A DNA stretch of 64,000 nt from Clostridium pasteurianum DSM 525 = ATCC 6013. Lineage in GTDB: Bacteria > Bacillota > Clostridia > Clostridiales > Clostridiaceae. The notes beneath the pieces were generated by a model. The model ran no database searches, was not told the DNA's origin, and saw only the letters and a program-made list of their open reading frames with translations. Each line of letters opens with the position of its first letter. Position 1 is the stretch's first letter. The stretch is taken from assembly GCF_000807255.1 (NCBI RefSeq), contig NZ_CP009268.1, forward strand, positions 2,510,384 through 2,574,383, given 5' to 3'. Position numbers and translations under genes: made by a program. Shown piece by piece: positions 15,441-26,257 of the stretch.

Positions 15441-15570
15441 CACCCTGTACTAAAACAGGGGTTGTTTAAGCGACTAAAAGTCGCAGTTAAGGCTAAAGCC
15501 ATCTAAAGATTTAGACTAAAATCTATTCAAAAACTAAAGTTTTCTAAAGCTATGAGAAAGCCCATAAGTC
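15437..15570. repeat. Train of short hairpins, possible IS200/IS605-type end
   Basis: Consecutive small stems follow each other: CCCTGT/ACAGGG (loop ACTAAA), GCGAC/GTCGC (loop TAAAA), GGC/GCC (loop TAAA), TCTAAA/TTTAGA, and AAAACT/AGTTTT. Repeated TAAA loops are notable. Such runs occur at transposon ends recognised as hairpins, or in guide-like RNAs from them. No TnpA or TnpB gene is here, so it would be a remnant. The following stretch to 15784 shows nothing further. Confidence 0.4.
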
Positions 15571-15784
15571 TGTGTAAAATATAATAAACATGATAAATCA
15601 AAACTGGAAATTACTATGGGAAATTATCTCTGTAGTAATTTTAAATTTATATGATAATACTAAGACTGGGTTTATATAGCTTTTATTTGTTATTATTATT
15701 TGCAAAAATACCATTATTATTCATGTATAATTAAAATAGTGCAAGCTTTAATTCATATTTTATATATATATTGTTCAAGTCTAT

Positions 15785-16235
15785 CTCTATACATTAAAGT
15801 TAATTGAGCCAAAGTATATGCCAATTTGGTGATGGTGAGGTCCATTTAAGCATAATCTGTTCTGTAGAAAGGTAAAGGGCTTTTCTTAAGGAATCATCTA
15901 TAGGAAATGTAGTCCTTATCTTTGTAAATTTTCTTAGTTGCCTATTGAATCCTTCGATAGCATTAGTGGTATATATTATCTTTCTTATTTCCGGAGGAAA
16001 ATTAAAATAAGTAGATAGATTTTCCCAATTATTATTCCATGAATCTATTACTATAGAATACTTATCTCTCCAGGTTTCTTCTAGTGTTTGTAAGACGTCA
16101 GCCGCTGTAGATTCATTAACAGCTTTATATACATTTTTGAAATCTTTCATAAATTCTTTACTGTCTTTAGATGGAATGTACTTTATGGAATTTCTTATCC
16201 GATGAATTATACAGCTTTGTATGTTAATATTTACA
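15785..16235 (-). pseudogene. IS256 family transposase remnant (C-terminal)
   Basis: The minus strand encodes the end of an IS256-type (mutator) transposase: IQSCIIHRIRNSIKYIPSKD upstream of the open frame, then YTTNAIEGFNRQLRKFTKIR and STEQIMLKWTSPSPNWHIL, the family's C-terminal signature. Reading runs out of frame near 15815, and AQLTLMYRDRLEQY continues in the next frame, so one base has been gained or lost there. The N-terminal two-thirds and the element ends are missing. Confidence 0.75.
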
Positions 16236-16274
16236 TCAAGTAAAATTCTTTGCTTAAGTAAGATTATGACAATA

Positions 16275-16960
16275 ACTGTATATTTTCATCTATCATGCTA
16301 CAGAACATTCAAAATTATTATAAAGAACACGTTTCTACTGTTCTAAAGCCTTATTTTACAAAGCTTGTAAGCTATAACAGGTTCGTAGAATTAATGCTTC
16401 CTGCATTAGTTCTACGAACCTGTTATACATGACAAAGTTTAGAACTAGCAAGTGCACAAGAATTTCCTTTATTGACTCCACAATCCTTGATGTTTGCCAT
16501 AACAGAAGAATACATTCTCACAAGGCTTTTAAAGGAATAGCAGAGCGTGGTAAAAGTTCAACAGGCTGGTTTTATGGCTTTAAACTTCATCTGGTTATCA
16601 ATGATAAAGGCGAAATTCTCTCTTTCTATCTAATACCAAGAAATGTAGATGATAGAGATCCTAAAGTCATAGAATCACTAGCAAAAGAGCTGTTTGGAAA
16701 ACTATTTGGTGATAAAGGTTATTTACTCAAGAAGATATCAGATATCCTTTATTCTAAGGGTATACAGCTCATAAAAAAGATAAAGAAAAATATGAAAAAT
16801 AAACTAATGCTCATATAAGATAAGATTCTTTCTTCTTAGAAAAAGATTTATTATAGAAACTATAAATGACCACTTGAAAAACACATGTCAAATATGAGTA
16901 CATTGTTTTAGCTTAATTGTTATATTATACCAACAAAAGTTATTAGGTATCCTTTTTTAC
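16275..16960 (+). pseudogene. IS982 family transposase remnant
   Basis: Three frames together give an IS982-like transposase. First NYYKEHVSTVLKPYFTKLVS then YNRFVELM (to about 16395); then an open frame 16429-16818 with CTRISFIDSTILDVCHNRRI, GWFYGFKLHLVINDKGEIL, GDKGYLLKK and KIKKNMKNKLM; then LRKRFIIETINDHLKN in another frame to about 16900. The gene is broken by a 25-base inverted duplication at 16373-16427 and by later frameshifts. The N-terminus is lost. It is not functional. Confidence 0.75.
16373..16427. repeat. 25-bp quasi-palindrome inside the IS982 remnant
   Basis: The stretch from 16373 to 16397 (begins TATAACAGGTTCG) is repeated in inverse from 16403 to 16427 with one T/C difference and a five-base loop. 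In an intact IS982 gene this position encodes unique sequence, so the second arm is probably an inverted copy made by template switching. Confidence 0.7.
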
Positions 16961-17098
16961 ATTTTTTCATCACTATATTTATCCACTAATAAATTGATTT
17001 TTTCAAACTCACGTTAATTAAGAAAAATTATTTAAACTGAATAAAAATGTATGCTAAAATCTATTCAATAAAAATAAAAAAGCTATTAATGAAACAAA

Positions 17099-17145
17099 AA
17101 ACATCATGAAACTCATATAATTTAGAACTAAGTTTTATGATGTTT
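17099..17145 (-). terminator. Terminator of the mre/mrdA operon
   Basis: AACATCAT then AAACT (17100-17113) pairs with AGTTT, ATGATGTT (17131-17144); T-rich TTTTTTGTTTC follows on the minus strand. It lies about 50 bases past the mrdA stop. Confidence 0.6.
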
Positions 17146-17192
17146 ATATTAATTGAAGCCTATATTACATACTTTCACTTCTGAAGTTACTT

Positions 17193-19922
17193 TTATTTAT
17201 CAGCTGTCTTTTTATTTAAATCAGTTTCTATACTAAAGTTGTTATAATTCTTTTTAATAAGTTCATCTTTAAAATATCCTTCATAAATTCCTCTAGCTAC
17301 ATATGCAGATTGGCTACCCAAAGCACCATCAAAAATAACTACTGCTACGGCTATTTGAGGGTTATCAGCAGGTGCATAACCTACAAACCAAGCATAGTCA
17401 GATCTGCCAATTTTATTTTGTATATCTGAATTAACCTGAGCTGTACCAGTCTTACCTGCACTAGGTATATAGTTGTTAAAAGATCCTAATGCATCCGCCG
17501 CTGTACCTGCTGCCCCTCCTGTACCAGTAACATTTTCCATACCTTTCATAACTAAATTTCTATTTTCAACACTGATATTAATTTTATCTAATGCTTCTGG
17601 TTTGGTCTCAGTTAACACATTACCATCAGCATCTGTTATTTTATCTAATAGATGAACCTTATATCTAGTTCCTCCATTGGCAATAGTAGATACATAGCTT
17701 GCCATCTGAAGAGGAGTAAAGGCATTTATACCTTGACCTATAGATGCATTATAAATATTATATCCTAAATTTGAGTCATTAATAGCATTTTTTATTTCAC
17801 TATAAGTAATTGTAACTATCTTATTTATATCTTTATCACTGTAATTTTTCCCTTTATACTTAGGATCAGTATCTATTAATTCCTTAAACAATGGTGTATA
17901 TAAGTTTATATAATTTTTATCACTGTCTATCTTTCCACTTTTAATAGCTGTTTTTATTGAATCTTTTATTTTGCCCTTAATTTCTAAAACTTTTTTACTG
18001 TCATCCACTCTGTCATATAAATCTATTGTCTGAAAATTGTCAATACCTTTATCATTTGATCCTTTGTTTAAATAATCGATAATATTTAGAAGAAATTGTA
18101 CTGAGTTTACATTTCTTTTGGATATAACATTATATACCTGACCAAAGTTTTCTGGTATTTCAATGCCTGTACTGGCATTTCCTCCATTAGGATCTGCCCC
18201 TAGTCCAAATTGCCATGCATATTTTGCTAAAGCATCATTACCATACTGGTCTTTAAGCAATTTACCTACATTCATAAAGAATGGATTACTTGAATATCCA
18301 AGTGCACTAACGACATTTACAATACCATTTGCTTTTTCTGAAGGAAATAGTATAGGCTTTCCATCATCTCCCGTAAAAAAAGCTTGGTCATTAACTGTTG
18401 ATGTAGAATTTATGACACCTGATTGCAACCCCGCAATGGCTGTTAATGGCTTAAAAGTTGATCCCGGTGGCAACAATGACATAGTAGCATAATTATACAG
18501 ATACTTTGGGAAAAAATCATATTTATCTACTCTTTTTGTGGTATTTCCCTTAATACTGCTGTCTACTGGAAACATAAAGTTAATTAAATCTTGAGACATA
18601 CCTCTATCCTTTGCCATTTTTTGGAAATCAGGACTAAAATACTTTTCCACCTGTTCCTCAGTTAACCCACTGGGGTTTGCAAAGTCATTGGGGTTAAAGC
18701 TTGGCGTACTGGCAAGAGCTAAAATTCCTCCCGTATGCACATCAATAACTACAGCTGCTCCTCTTGTAGCATTTCTTGTGCTTTGATTCCAAACAGTTCC
18801 TGTTTGCTGTAAATAATTCATTCTATTTTGCAGTGCCTGCTCTGCAGCATACTGTACATTAGCATCAATGGTAAGCTGCACATTCTGTCCTGGATAGGAT
18901 TCTCTGCTGGCCAAGTTACTTGTTATTCTTCCCTGTTTGTCAATTTGAACTATATCTCCTCCATTAGCTCCCCTTAACCTGTCTTCATAAACAGCTTCAA
19001 TGCCTGAAGCACCTACATAATCACTGCTTACATCATAACCCTTTTCAGAATACTTCTGCTGATCTGTAGAACTTATTTTATTTATATAACCCAGAACAGA
19101 GGAAGCAAGAGTGCCATAGGGATAATACCTCATAGGTTGAATATCTGCATTTACACCAGGGAGCTCTGATATTCTCTGTAAAAACACCAGATATGTATCT
19201 TTCTTTACATTACTGGAAATAGGTACTGGTTTATATCCAGAAAAACTATTCATTTTTATAGCATCTTTTACCAAAAGGTATCTTCTTAGATCTTCTACAG
19301 TATAATTACTTTTAATTTTTGAAACTCCTGATTTAACACCATAGTGCTTATCATCAATAAGTGTGTTGAACACCTCTTCTGGAGTTAACTTGAGCAGTTC
19401 CGCATTTAATTTACTTTTTTCTGCATCCGTTAAATCTGCTTCTTTTTTACTGTCGAATTGCTTTTTTAAAATTGAATCCTCAAGTGACCTATCCTTTAAA
19501 AATCTAAGTTGTAAAGTCTGAATGCTTTTGGCATCACTGGTATTAAACTCAAATCTATAGGGATTCACCTTAAGTGCAAAACTGTCATCCTGTTTTTCGT
19601 TATTTTCATCTAAAATACCAAAGACCTTTGCCATGGTCTGGAAGAACTGTTTTTCACTATCTTCCGTATCCATAAAAGTAACCTCGTAACTTTGCTTGTT
19701 AGTAGCAAGTTTTATTCCATTCTTATCTGTAATGGCTCCCCTTGGTCCTTCCTCTGGTATAAGCTTATGAGATTTGGTATTGGCTTTTTCACTATAATAT
19801 GTACCCTGAACCACCTGTAAATTAAAAAGTCTTACTCCAATAGCAGAAAAAGCCATCAGCATAACTATGATTAAAACAGAATATCTATTAAATATCTTTT
19901 TTCTCTTTTTATTCTTTATCAT
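17193..19922 (-). CDS. mrdA: Penicillin-binding protein 2 (transpeptidase, elongasome)
   Basis: 909 residues, long for the family but common in clostridia. An N-terminal membrane anchor (about 12-32) is followed by a PBP dimerisation domain (about 55-310) and the transpeptidase domain. Active-site motifs are all present: SxxK in PPGSTFKPL, SxN in YSSNPFFMN, and KTG in AGKTGTAQV. The enzyme cross-links peptidoglycan during elongation with MreBCD and RodA. It follows mreD by 13 bases and is the last gene of the mre operon. In many relatives minC comes next; here the accessory block intervenes. No rodA is found in this window. SD AAGGGTGG. Confidence 0.93.
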   Translation of the reverse strand: MIKNKKRKKIFNRYSVLIIVMLMAFSAIGVRLFNLQVVQGTYYSEKANTKSHKLIPEEGPRGAITDKNGIKLATNKQSYEVTFMDTEDSEKQFFQTMAKVFGILDENNEKQDDSFALKVNPYRFEFNTSDAKSIQTLQLRFLKDRSLEDSILKKQFDSKKEADLTDAEKSKLNAELLKLTPEEVFNTLIDDKHYGVKSGVSKIKSNYTVEDLRRYLLVKDAIKMNSFSGYKPVPISSNVKKDTYLVFLQRISELPGVNADIQPMRYYPYGTLASSVLGYINKISSTDQQKYSEKGYDVSSDYVGASGIEAVYEDRLRGANGGDIVQIDKQGRITSNLASRESYPGQNVQLTIDANVQYAAEQALQNRMNYLQQTGTVWNQSTRNATRGAAVVIDVHTGGILALASTPSFNPNDFANPSGLTEEQVEKYFSPDFQKMAKDRGMSQDLINFMFPVDSSIKGNTTKRVDKYDFFPKYLYNYATMSLLPPGSTFKPLTAIAGLQSGVINSTSTVNDQAFFTGDDGKPILFPSEKANGIVNVVSALGYSSNPFFMNVGKLLKDQYGNDALAKYAWQFGLGADPNGGNASTGIEIPENFGQVYNVISKRNVNSVQFLLNIIDYLNKGSNDKGIDNFQTIDLYDRVDDSKKVLEIKGKIKDSIKTAIKSGKIDSDKNYINLYTPLFKELIDTDPKYKGKNYSDKDINKIVTITYSEIKNAINDSNLGYNIYNASIGQGINAFTPLQMASYVSTIANGGTRYKVHLLDKITDADGNVLTETKPEALDKINISVENRNLVMKGMENVTGTGGAAGTAADALGSFNNYIPSAGKTGTAQVNSDIQNKIGRSDYAWFVGYAPADNPQIAVAVVIFDGALGSQSAYVARGIYEGYFKDELIKKNYNNFSIETDLNKKTADK

Positions 19923-19935
19923 AAAATCACCACCC

Positions 19936-20427
19936 TTAAAATTTCCATTTACGTATCATATAATCTTTTTTACATAAGTTAAATACAAATTTATAGGCAA
20001 ATATTGTTATGATAAGACTATATACCGCAATAATCAAAGAACTGTATAGACTAATTTGAATATGCATCACATCTAATATTATAAAAATTAATATCCCCTT
20101 AAATAGAATCAATCCAGATACGGAAACAACAGGCATTAATCTCTTTTCCCTGAATAAATTTCTTCCTATTTCACCTGCTAGTACACATAAAAGCATATTT
20201 AACAAAATGTTGATACCAAATACATTTGGGAAAAATACATCCTGCAGTACTCCGGTTATAATACCCATTCCAAGTGCAGAGAATCTGTCATTTATAATTG
20301 AATAACTTAAAGCAAATATAAAAAGCAGGCTGGGATAGTAACCATATACCGCAGCAAAAGGCATAACTGAATTATCCATCACCATAAGTATAAAAATTAT
20401 TATTATCAAAGTTAAAAATTTTTTCAT
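19936..20427 (-). CDS. mreD: Rod shape-determining protein MreD
   Basis: 163 residues, almost entirely hydrophobic, with about five transmembrane helices and DNSVMPFAAVYGYYPSLLFIF near the start, as in MreD. It is a membrane part of the elongation complex. It lies between mreC (10-base gap) and mrdA, the standard order. The identity rests on position and topology because MreD is poorly conserved. Confidence 0.85.
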   Translation of the reverse strand: MKKFLTLIIIIFILMVMDNSVMPFAAVYGYYPSLLFIFALSYSIINDRFSALGMGIITGVLQDVFFPNVFGINILLNMLLCVLAGEIGRNLFREKRLMPVVSVSGLILFKGILIFIILDVMHIQISLYSSLIIAVYSLIITIFAYKFVFNLCKKDYMIRKWKF

Positions 20428-20437
20428 CTATATCACC

Positions 20438-21283
20438 CTAGTACTTTATTTCGTCGGTATTTTTAGGTTCAACAATAAATACCTCTTCTAATTTATTAAA
20501 GTCCACATAAGGCTTAATTATGGCATATTTGCTAATTTTAGTCTTATCGTCTGCCACACTGGTAACTTTCCCTATAGGAATATCCTTTGGATACATATTG
20601 CCAACACCAGAAGTAACTATTTCATATCCATTTTTTATATCTGTATCCATAAGCAGACTATCTATCATAGCTAATTTTTCATTATAGCTGTTTATATATC
20701 CTTTTACAAAACCATTAGTGTCTCCTGTGTTTTGAATCTTAGCTGCCACCTGAACATTTGGATTATTTAGTCCACCAACTTGACTCCAGCTATTTCCTGT
20801 AAATATAACTTTACCTACCAGTCCCTCTGGAGTAATCACAACCAATCCATTTTTAACTCCATCATTTTTACCCTTGTCTATAATATATGTATCTAGTAAA
20901 CTATTAGCACCTTTTGCTATAATATTACAAGCAACATAATTATATTGAGAATGCTGATCTTTAAAATCCGACATGTTTCTCAATCTCTTGTTTTCTGCTT
21001 CTAAAGAATCATAAGCTGCAACCTTTTGCTGCATCTGTATATTCTTCTTCTTTAAATCTTCATTTTCCTGTTTTACTTCAGAAAAATGAGTTATAAAACC
21101 AGTCCAATTTTTTACACCACTAATACCTCTATAAATAATACCCTGTACTGAATTAAAAGTAACACCCACGCCATTTTCCATCAAAGAAGGATTTTGTCTT
21201 TTTACACTATAGCCTATTAGCACCAAAAAGCTAACTGACAGAACAATAATTGTTACTGCCAGTCTATTTTTTACAAATTTCAT
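20438..21283 (-). CDS. mreC: Rod shape-determining protein MreC
   Basis: 281 residues: one transmembrane helix (about 7-26), a coiled coil (about 70-110, VKQENEDLKKKNIQMQQKV), then the beta-rich MreC domain (VITPEGLVGKVIF, TDTDIKNGYEIVTSGVG near the middle, YPKDIPIGKVTSV). MreC links cytoplasmic MreB to periplasm-side PBP2. It begins two bases after the mreB stop, so translation is likely coupled. Confidence 0.93.
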   Translation of the reverse strand: MKFVKNRLAVTIIVLSVSFLVLIGYSVKRQNPSLMENGVGVTFNSVQGIIYRGISGVKNWTGFITHFSEVKQENEDLKKKNIQMQQKVAAYDSLEAENKRLRNMSDFKDQHSQYNYVACNIIAKGANSLLDTYIIDKGKNDGVKNGLVVITPEGLVGKVIFTGNSWSQVGGLNNPNVQVAAKIQNTGDTNGFVKGYINSYNEKLAMIDSLLMDTDIKNGYEIVTSGVGNMYPKDIPIGKVTSVADDKTKISKYAIIKPYVDFNKLEEVFIVEPKNTDEIKY

Positions 21284-21285
21284 GT

Positions 21286-22299
<1,014 letters not shown>

Positions 22300-22321
22300 T
22301 TAAATTTTTCTCCTTTCAACC

Positions 22322-23008
22322 TTACAAAATTCCTTTTTCTTTTAAACTCACATAAATTTCATCTCCTATAATAATATGATCCAGGAGATCAATCCCAATT
22401 ATCTTACCACATTCTTTTAATCTATGAGTGATATTAATATCTTCAGTACTAGGTGTTGGATCACCTGATGGATGATTATGGCATATTATAATTGATGCAC
22501 TATGAGATAAAATAGCACTATGGAAAACTTCTCTTGGATGCACTATAGAAGAATTTAAACTTCCAACAGATACATCTATTATTCTTATAACTACATTCTT
22601 TGTATTCAACAAAATAACCTTAAGCACTTCTTTGTTCAAACTTTTCATTTCCTGCATCACCAAAACCGCAGCATCTTTAGGCTTTGAAATGCTGTAAGTG
22701 TCTCCTGATTTATATGTACCAAATCTCTTTGTAAGCTCACCTAATGCAACTAATTGTACTGCCTTAGCCATACCTATACCATCAATTTGCAAAAGCTGTT
22801 CAACATTTAAGTTTAATAGTCCATTAAGTCCGCCATTAAGTTTTAATAGCTTATTTGACAAACTCAATATATTTTCTTTAGCTGTTCCGCTTCTTAATAT
22901 TATAGCTAAAAGTTCACTATTAGATAGAACTTCAGCGCCATATCTAAAAAGCCTTTCCCTCGGTCTTTCATTTTCGGGCAAATCCATAATTTTAAAAGAA
23001 CCAGCCAT
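22322..23008 (-). CDS. radC: RadC-like JAMM domain protein
   Basis: 228 residues. A helix-hairpin-helix region (LLQIDGIGMAKAVQLVALGEL) precedes the JAB1/MPN zinc domain with HNHPSGDPTPSTED, the conserved metal-binding motif, near residues 172-185. The protein is widespread beside mreB; despite the name, its role in DNA repair is unproven. SD AAAGGAAGGTG. Confidence 0.93.
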   Translation of the reverse strand: MAGSFKIMDLPENERPRERLFRYGAEVLSNSELLAIILRSGTAKENILSLSNKLLKLNGGLNGLLNLNVEQLLQIDGIGMAKAVQLVALGELTKRFGTYKSGDTYSISKPKDAAVLVMQEMKSLNKEVLKVILLNTKNVVIRIIDVSVGSLNSSIVHPREVFHSAILSHSASIIICHNHPSGDPTPSTEDINITHRLKECGKIIGIDLLDHIIIGDEIYVSLKEKGIL

Positions 23009-23021
23009 ACTGCACCTTCCT

Positions 23022-23603
23022 TTACAGATTTATTCCCATCTCCCCAAACATCTTATTTAATTTATTAAGCGGTAATCCAACTACATTGTAAAAACACCCA
23101 TTTATAGATTCTACAAAAATTGCAGCATTACCCTGTATACCATAGGCACCTGCTTTATCTAAACATTCTCCAGAATATACATATTTATTGATCATTTCAT
23201 CTGTTAAATTGGAAAATTTCACTTCTGTACACATATAATCTATTTTATTTCTACCAGAACTCAAATCCAGTATTGAGATACCTGTGTATACATTATGAAT
23301 ATTGCCACTTAACATCTTTAATATTCTGAATGCATCATTTTCATCTTTAGGTTTTCCCAAAATAATGTTTTCAAATGCAACAACGGTGTCGCATCCTATA
23401 ATGAAAGTATTTTTTCTTTCAGTTATTTTACCTTCAACATCTCTTGCCTTTCCCTCTGCCAGCGTCATAACATATTCAGGAACATTACTTTTAAATTCAA
23501 TCTTCTTTTCATCAAAATTACTTGGAATAACTTTAAATTTTTCAGTAATTCTCTTTAAAAGTTCTATTCTTCTTTCAGAGGACGAAGCTAAAATTAAGTT
23601 CAT
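23022..23603 (-). CDS. maf: Maf family nucleotide pyrophosphatase
   Basis: 193 residues from the ATG at 23603 ([19 protein letters not shown]), preferred over an upstream ATG at 23630 because the family starts at this motif and GGGAAGTG lies in front. It contains [19 protein letters not shown] and YMCTEVKF, conserved in Maf proteins that hydrolyse non-canonical nucleoside triphosphates and affect septation. First gene of the shape cluster. The 360-base stretch upstream (23604-23966) is AT-rich and must hold its promoter; I see nothing else there. Confidence 0.93.
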   Translation of the reverse strand: MNLILASSSERRIELLKRITEKFKVIPSNFDEKKIEFKSNVPEYVMTLAEGKARDVEGKITERKNTFIIGCDTVVAFENIILGKPKDENDAFRILKMLSGNIHNVYTGISILDLSSGRNKIDYMCTEVKFSNLTDEMINKYVYSGECLDKAGAYGIQGNAAIFVESINGCFYNVVGLPLNKLNKMFGEMGINL

Positions 23604-23966
23604 GCTTTCACTTCCCAATGATTTCTGCATAATACTATCTTTAATACTATACTTACAATGTGATAATCACCATACTAAGACTTATACCTCTTAACATTAT
23701 TAACAAAATCCTAATATTATATAAAATAGATTTACATTGCTATATCATACACATAGTCGTAAAACTCAGTGTTCATGCATCATTTGTCGCAATTTTACCT
23801 ATTTTATCAATATATAAGAAATGTAATTTTTTTAAATTTTCACCAAATATATTGGCAAATTCCTTGTTAAATTAAACCCTGTATGTCTAATATAGTTTAT
23901 CATTTAATGTAGCTTTAAACAAGTATTTCTGTGAGTTATTAATAAAAATTTTTTAGTTTGTTTTCA

Positions 23967-23992
23967 ATTAAAAAGTCTGCTTTTAGCAGACT
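23967..23992 (-). terminator. Terminator of the SPOR-domain gene
   Basis: AGTCTGCT (23974-23981) and AGCAGACT (23985-23992) with a TTT loop, followed on the minus strand by TTTTTAATTG. The stem overlaps the stop codon. Confidence 0.8.
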
Positions 23993-24683
23993 ATTTAGAC
24001 AACTTTTTTAATTGAGAATATAGATATACTTTATTGCCATCAGCATTGCTTTTTGAAAATTTTTCTGGAAGCTTATAAATATACTCTTTCATTTCATCTA
24101 AAACCTTTTTATTTTTATAATTTCCTTCCACTTTATCAAGCTTTTTAGTCCAATCTTTTAAAGCAGCTGTCTGAACTTCTTTAACATCCTTATCATAGGC
24201 TTTATTTATAATCTGTAAATTTGCATTTAAAATACTTATTATCTGCAAATCACAAATGTCATTTTTATTAAGACTATAACTTATATCATGTGCTTCAAAT
24301 TTATTATCCTTTAAAAGTTTTACAGAAGCATCGTAATCCTTTTGATTGAAGTAAATTCCAAATATAACTCTTATCTTCCCATCATCTTCTACTTCAAAAG
24401 GATTACCTATTTTATTAAGCTTGTTAATTAAATCTTGAGCATTTTCTTTACTAGTAAATATACCACATTGCAAAAATACAAAATTTGCCTCATCCTTTGA
24501 AGTGTTTTGATTGAAAACAGTTCCACTTTCTGAAGTTCCTGTAATACTGCTATTATTTTTTAAAAATATATTTGATACAAAAGTTCCTATTAATATTGCA
24601 CATACTAATATTATAAATACAATTACAAAATATATTCTATTGGTTTTCTCTTTTCTCTTTATATCATATCTGGTATATCTCAT
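23991..24683 (-). CDS. SPOR-domain membrane protein
   Basis: 230 residues from ATG 24683, chosen for AAGGAGG upstream. A short basic tail, one transmembrane helix (about 15-38), and a SPOR domain (about 68-135: FVFLQCGIFTSKENAQDLINK, IRVIFGIYFNQKDYD), which binds denuded glycan at division or engulfment sites. The rest is helical and unknown. Genes of this type, sometimes called SpoIIB-like, lie upstream of maf in clostridia. Confidence 0.82.
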   Translation of the reverse strand: MRYTRYDIKRKEKTNRIYFVIVFIILVCAILIGTFVSNIFLKNNSSITGTSESGTVFNQNTSKDEANFVFLQCGIFTSKENAQDLINKLNKIGNPFEVEDDGKIRVIFGIYFNQKDYDASVKLLKDNKFEAHDISYSLNKNDICDLQIISILNANLQIINKAYDKDVKEVQTAALKDWTKKLDKVEGNYKNKKVLDEMKEYIYKLPEKFSKSNADGNKVYLYSQLKKLSK

Positions 24684-24698
24684 TTTCTCATCCTCCTT

Positions 24699-24739
24699 AA
24701 ATTTCACTACTATAAATATATTTTAATATAGTGAAATTT
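24699..24739. repeat. Inverted repeat upstream of SPOR gene
   Basis: AAATTTCACTA (24699-24709) and TAGTGAAATTT (24729-24739) pair perfectly across 19 bases. The half-site TATAGTGAAA also occurs in the repeat at 36338-36446. It may be a regulator site or 5' leader hairpin of the SPOR gene. Confidence 0.4.
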
Positions 24740-24832
24740 ATACTAGAATTTGAGATATAATACGCTATTATTTAATAAATACAATGTACACTTCACAGAA
24801 CTCTGATATTTTTTATTAAAACCTATCCTTTT

Positions 24833-25351
24833 CTAACCATATATTTTCTTTTTTAATATTACTGCATTTCCACTATTGCTTTCATTCATAAAAAAATCAT
24901 TACTTATTCTAACCATTTGAAATCCACTGTTTTTTAATACATTTAGTATTTTTTTATCTCTCACCGAAACACCTATTAAGAAATCTTCTATACCAAAATT
25001 ATGTAAAAAGAATTTTAATATATTATCTAATACAATGTTTCCTTCATTGTTATCTAAAAAAACTGTCTCCATATCAAAACAGGATACCCATACCATATTT
25101 TTATTTTTAAATTCAATCCTACCTTTGAAAATACCTATAATATTATTCATCTTTTTTATCTTCAAGAAAATTTCACATTCACTCATATAATATTCTATAA
25201 ATCTTTCATAGAACTCATTAGTTTCCAGATAATCATTACTGTTGTATAGAAAAGATTTTTGGCTATTATACCACATCCGTATATGTTTAACATCTTCTTT
25301 TTCTATACTTGAAATGCTCACATCTCCATACTTTATATTTACATCAAACAT
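24833..25351 (-). CDS. GNAT-like acetyltransferase, probable
   Basis: 172 residues. The early DVKHIRMWYNSQKSF segment, the central beta strands (IIGIFKGRIEF) and the late IGVSVRDKKILNVLKNSGF follow the GNAT pattern, where the last motif lies near the acetyl-CoA site. The canonical Q/RxxGxG/A loop is not clear, so activity is uncertain. It stands alone with GAGAGGTGGAGGT directly before the ATG. Confidence 0.6.
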   Translation of the reverse strand: MFDVNIKYGDVSISSIEKEDVKHIRMWYNSQKSFLYNSNDYLETNEFYERFIEYYMSECEIFLKIKKMNNIIGIFKGRIEFKNKNMVWVSCFDMETVFLDNNEGNIVLDNILKFFLHNFGIEDFLIGVSVRDKKILNVLKNSGFQMVRISNDFFMNESNSGNAVILKKKIYG

Positions 25352-25507
25352 ACCTCCACCTCTTCTCTCTATTAATAAATTCTACATAAAATCATAATTT
25401 CCTTTCACCCTGTAAAAATCTTCTTAATATAAACGGAGTTTTTGATGTGAATTAAAATTTTATTTCACAAAATCCTATAATAAATTATAAAAATTATCTT
25501 GTATTTA

Positions 25508-25843
25508 TTAATCTTCTTCTTCAAAATCAATTATAGTAGGCATGGCCGTAATAGAAGGCCCAATTTGGGGAAAATGAAAATCTTTCCTATTCTGAAAAAA
25601 ACTCTCCTCACAATCCATAGCACCATATATATCCATATTATAATTTATATCAAGTTCATTATAATTTCTAAATTCAAGTTCATTATCTGATAAAGTATTT
25701 TCATGCATTACCGGGAAAAAGCTTTCCTGATAATTCATTATTGGAAATACTGGAATTTCAGCAAAATTTTCATAAGGCTTTCTGTATGGATATCTGTTCT
25801 GATAATGTCTAGCAAAAAAGTTATTATAATAATTTTTTTTCAT
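25508..25843 (-). CDS. Hypothetical Tyr/Asn/Phe-rich small protein
   Basis: 111 residues rich in Tyr, Asn, Phe and acidic residues (KKNYYNNFFARHYQNRYPYR, ending in DFEEED), no signal peptide or membrane helix. I do not recognise a family. The composition resembles some spore coat proteins, which is only a suggestion. A good ribosome binding site (AGGGAGGA) supports expression. The upstream interval to the luxS promoter (25844-26142) shows nothing recognisable. Confidence 0.55.
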   Translation of the reverse strand: MKKNYYNNFFARHYQNRYPYRKPYENFAEIPVFPIMNYQESFFPVMHENTLSDNELEFRNYNELDINYNMDIYGAMDCEESFFQNRKDFHFPQIGPSITAMPTIIDFEEED

Positions 25844-26142
25844 GATTATTCCTCCCTATATAATAATCCTATTGGATACAATATTATATTTAATAAAATA
25901 TTATTAATCTAATTAAAATTTATTACTATATATATAATAAATTAACATAATAATCATTTTAAATTCTATTTTATAAATATTTCATGGAATAATTTGCTTT
26001 TACCAACTATACATATTGTATTTATAAGTTTATTCATATATAATAAAATTTATATAATAACTACAAGCTTATAGATAAGTAAGTTTCAATAATATAGTCT
26101 GAAATATACAGAATACCTTTACGTGAGTGGATATGTATTAAA

Positions 26143-26171
26143 TTGCATCTATATTATTTTTCTGCTATAGT
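26143..26171 (+). promoter_or_regulatory. Candidate sigma-A promoter of luxS
   Basis: TTGCAT (26143-26148) and TATAGT (26166-26171) with 17-base spacing, leaving an 80-base leader before luxS. Confidence 0.35.
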
Positions 26172-26257
26172 GTTATAATATTTTTATACTAAAAAACTAT
26201 AATTTATTATTATGTAACTGAATAAATTAAAAGTAAAAAATGGAGGGGAAATATGCT

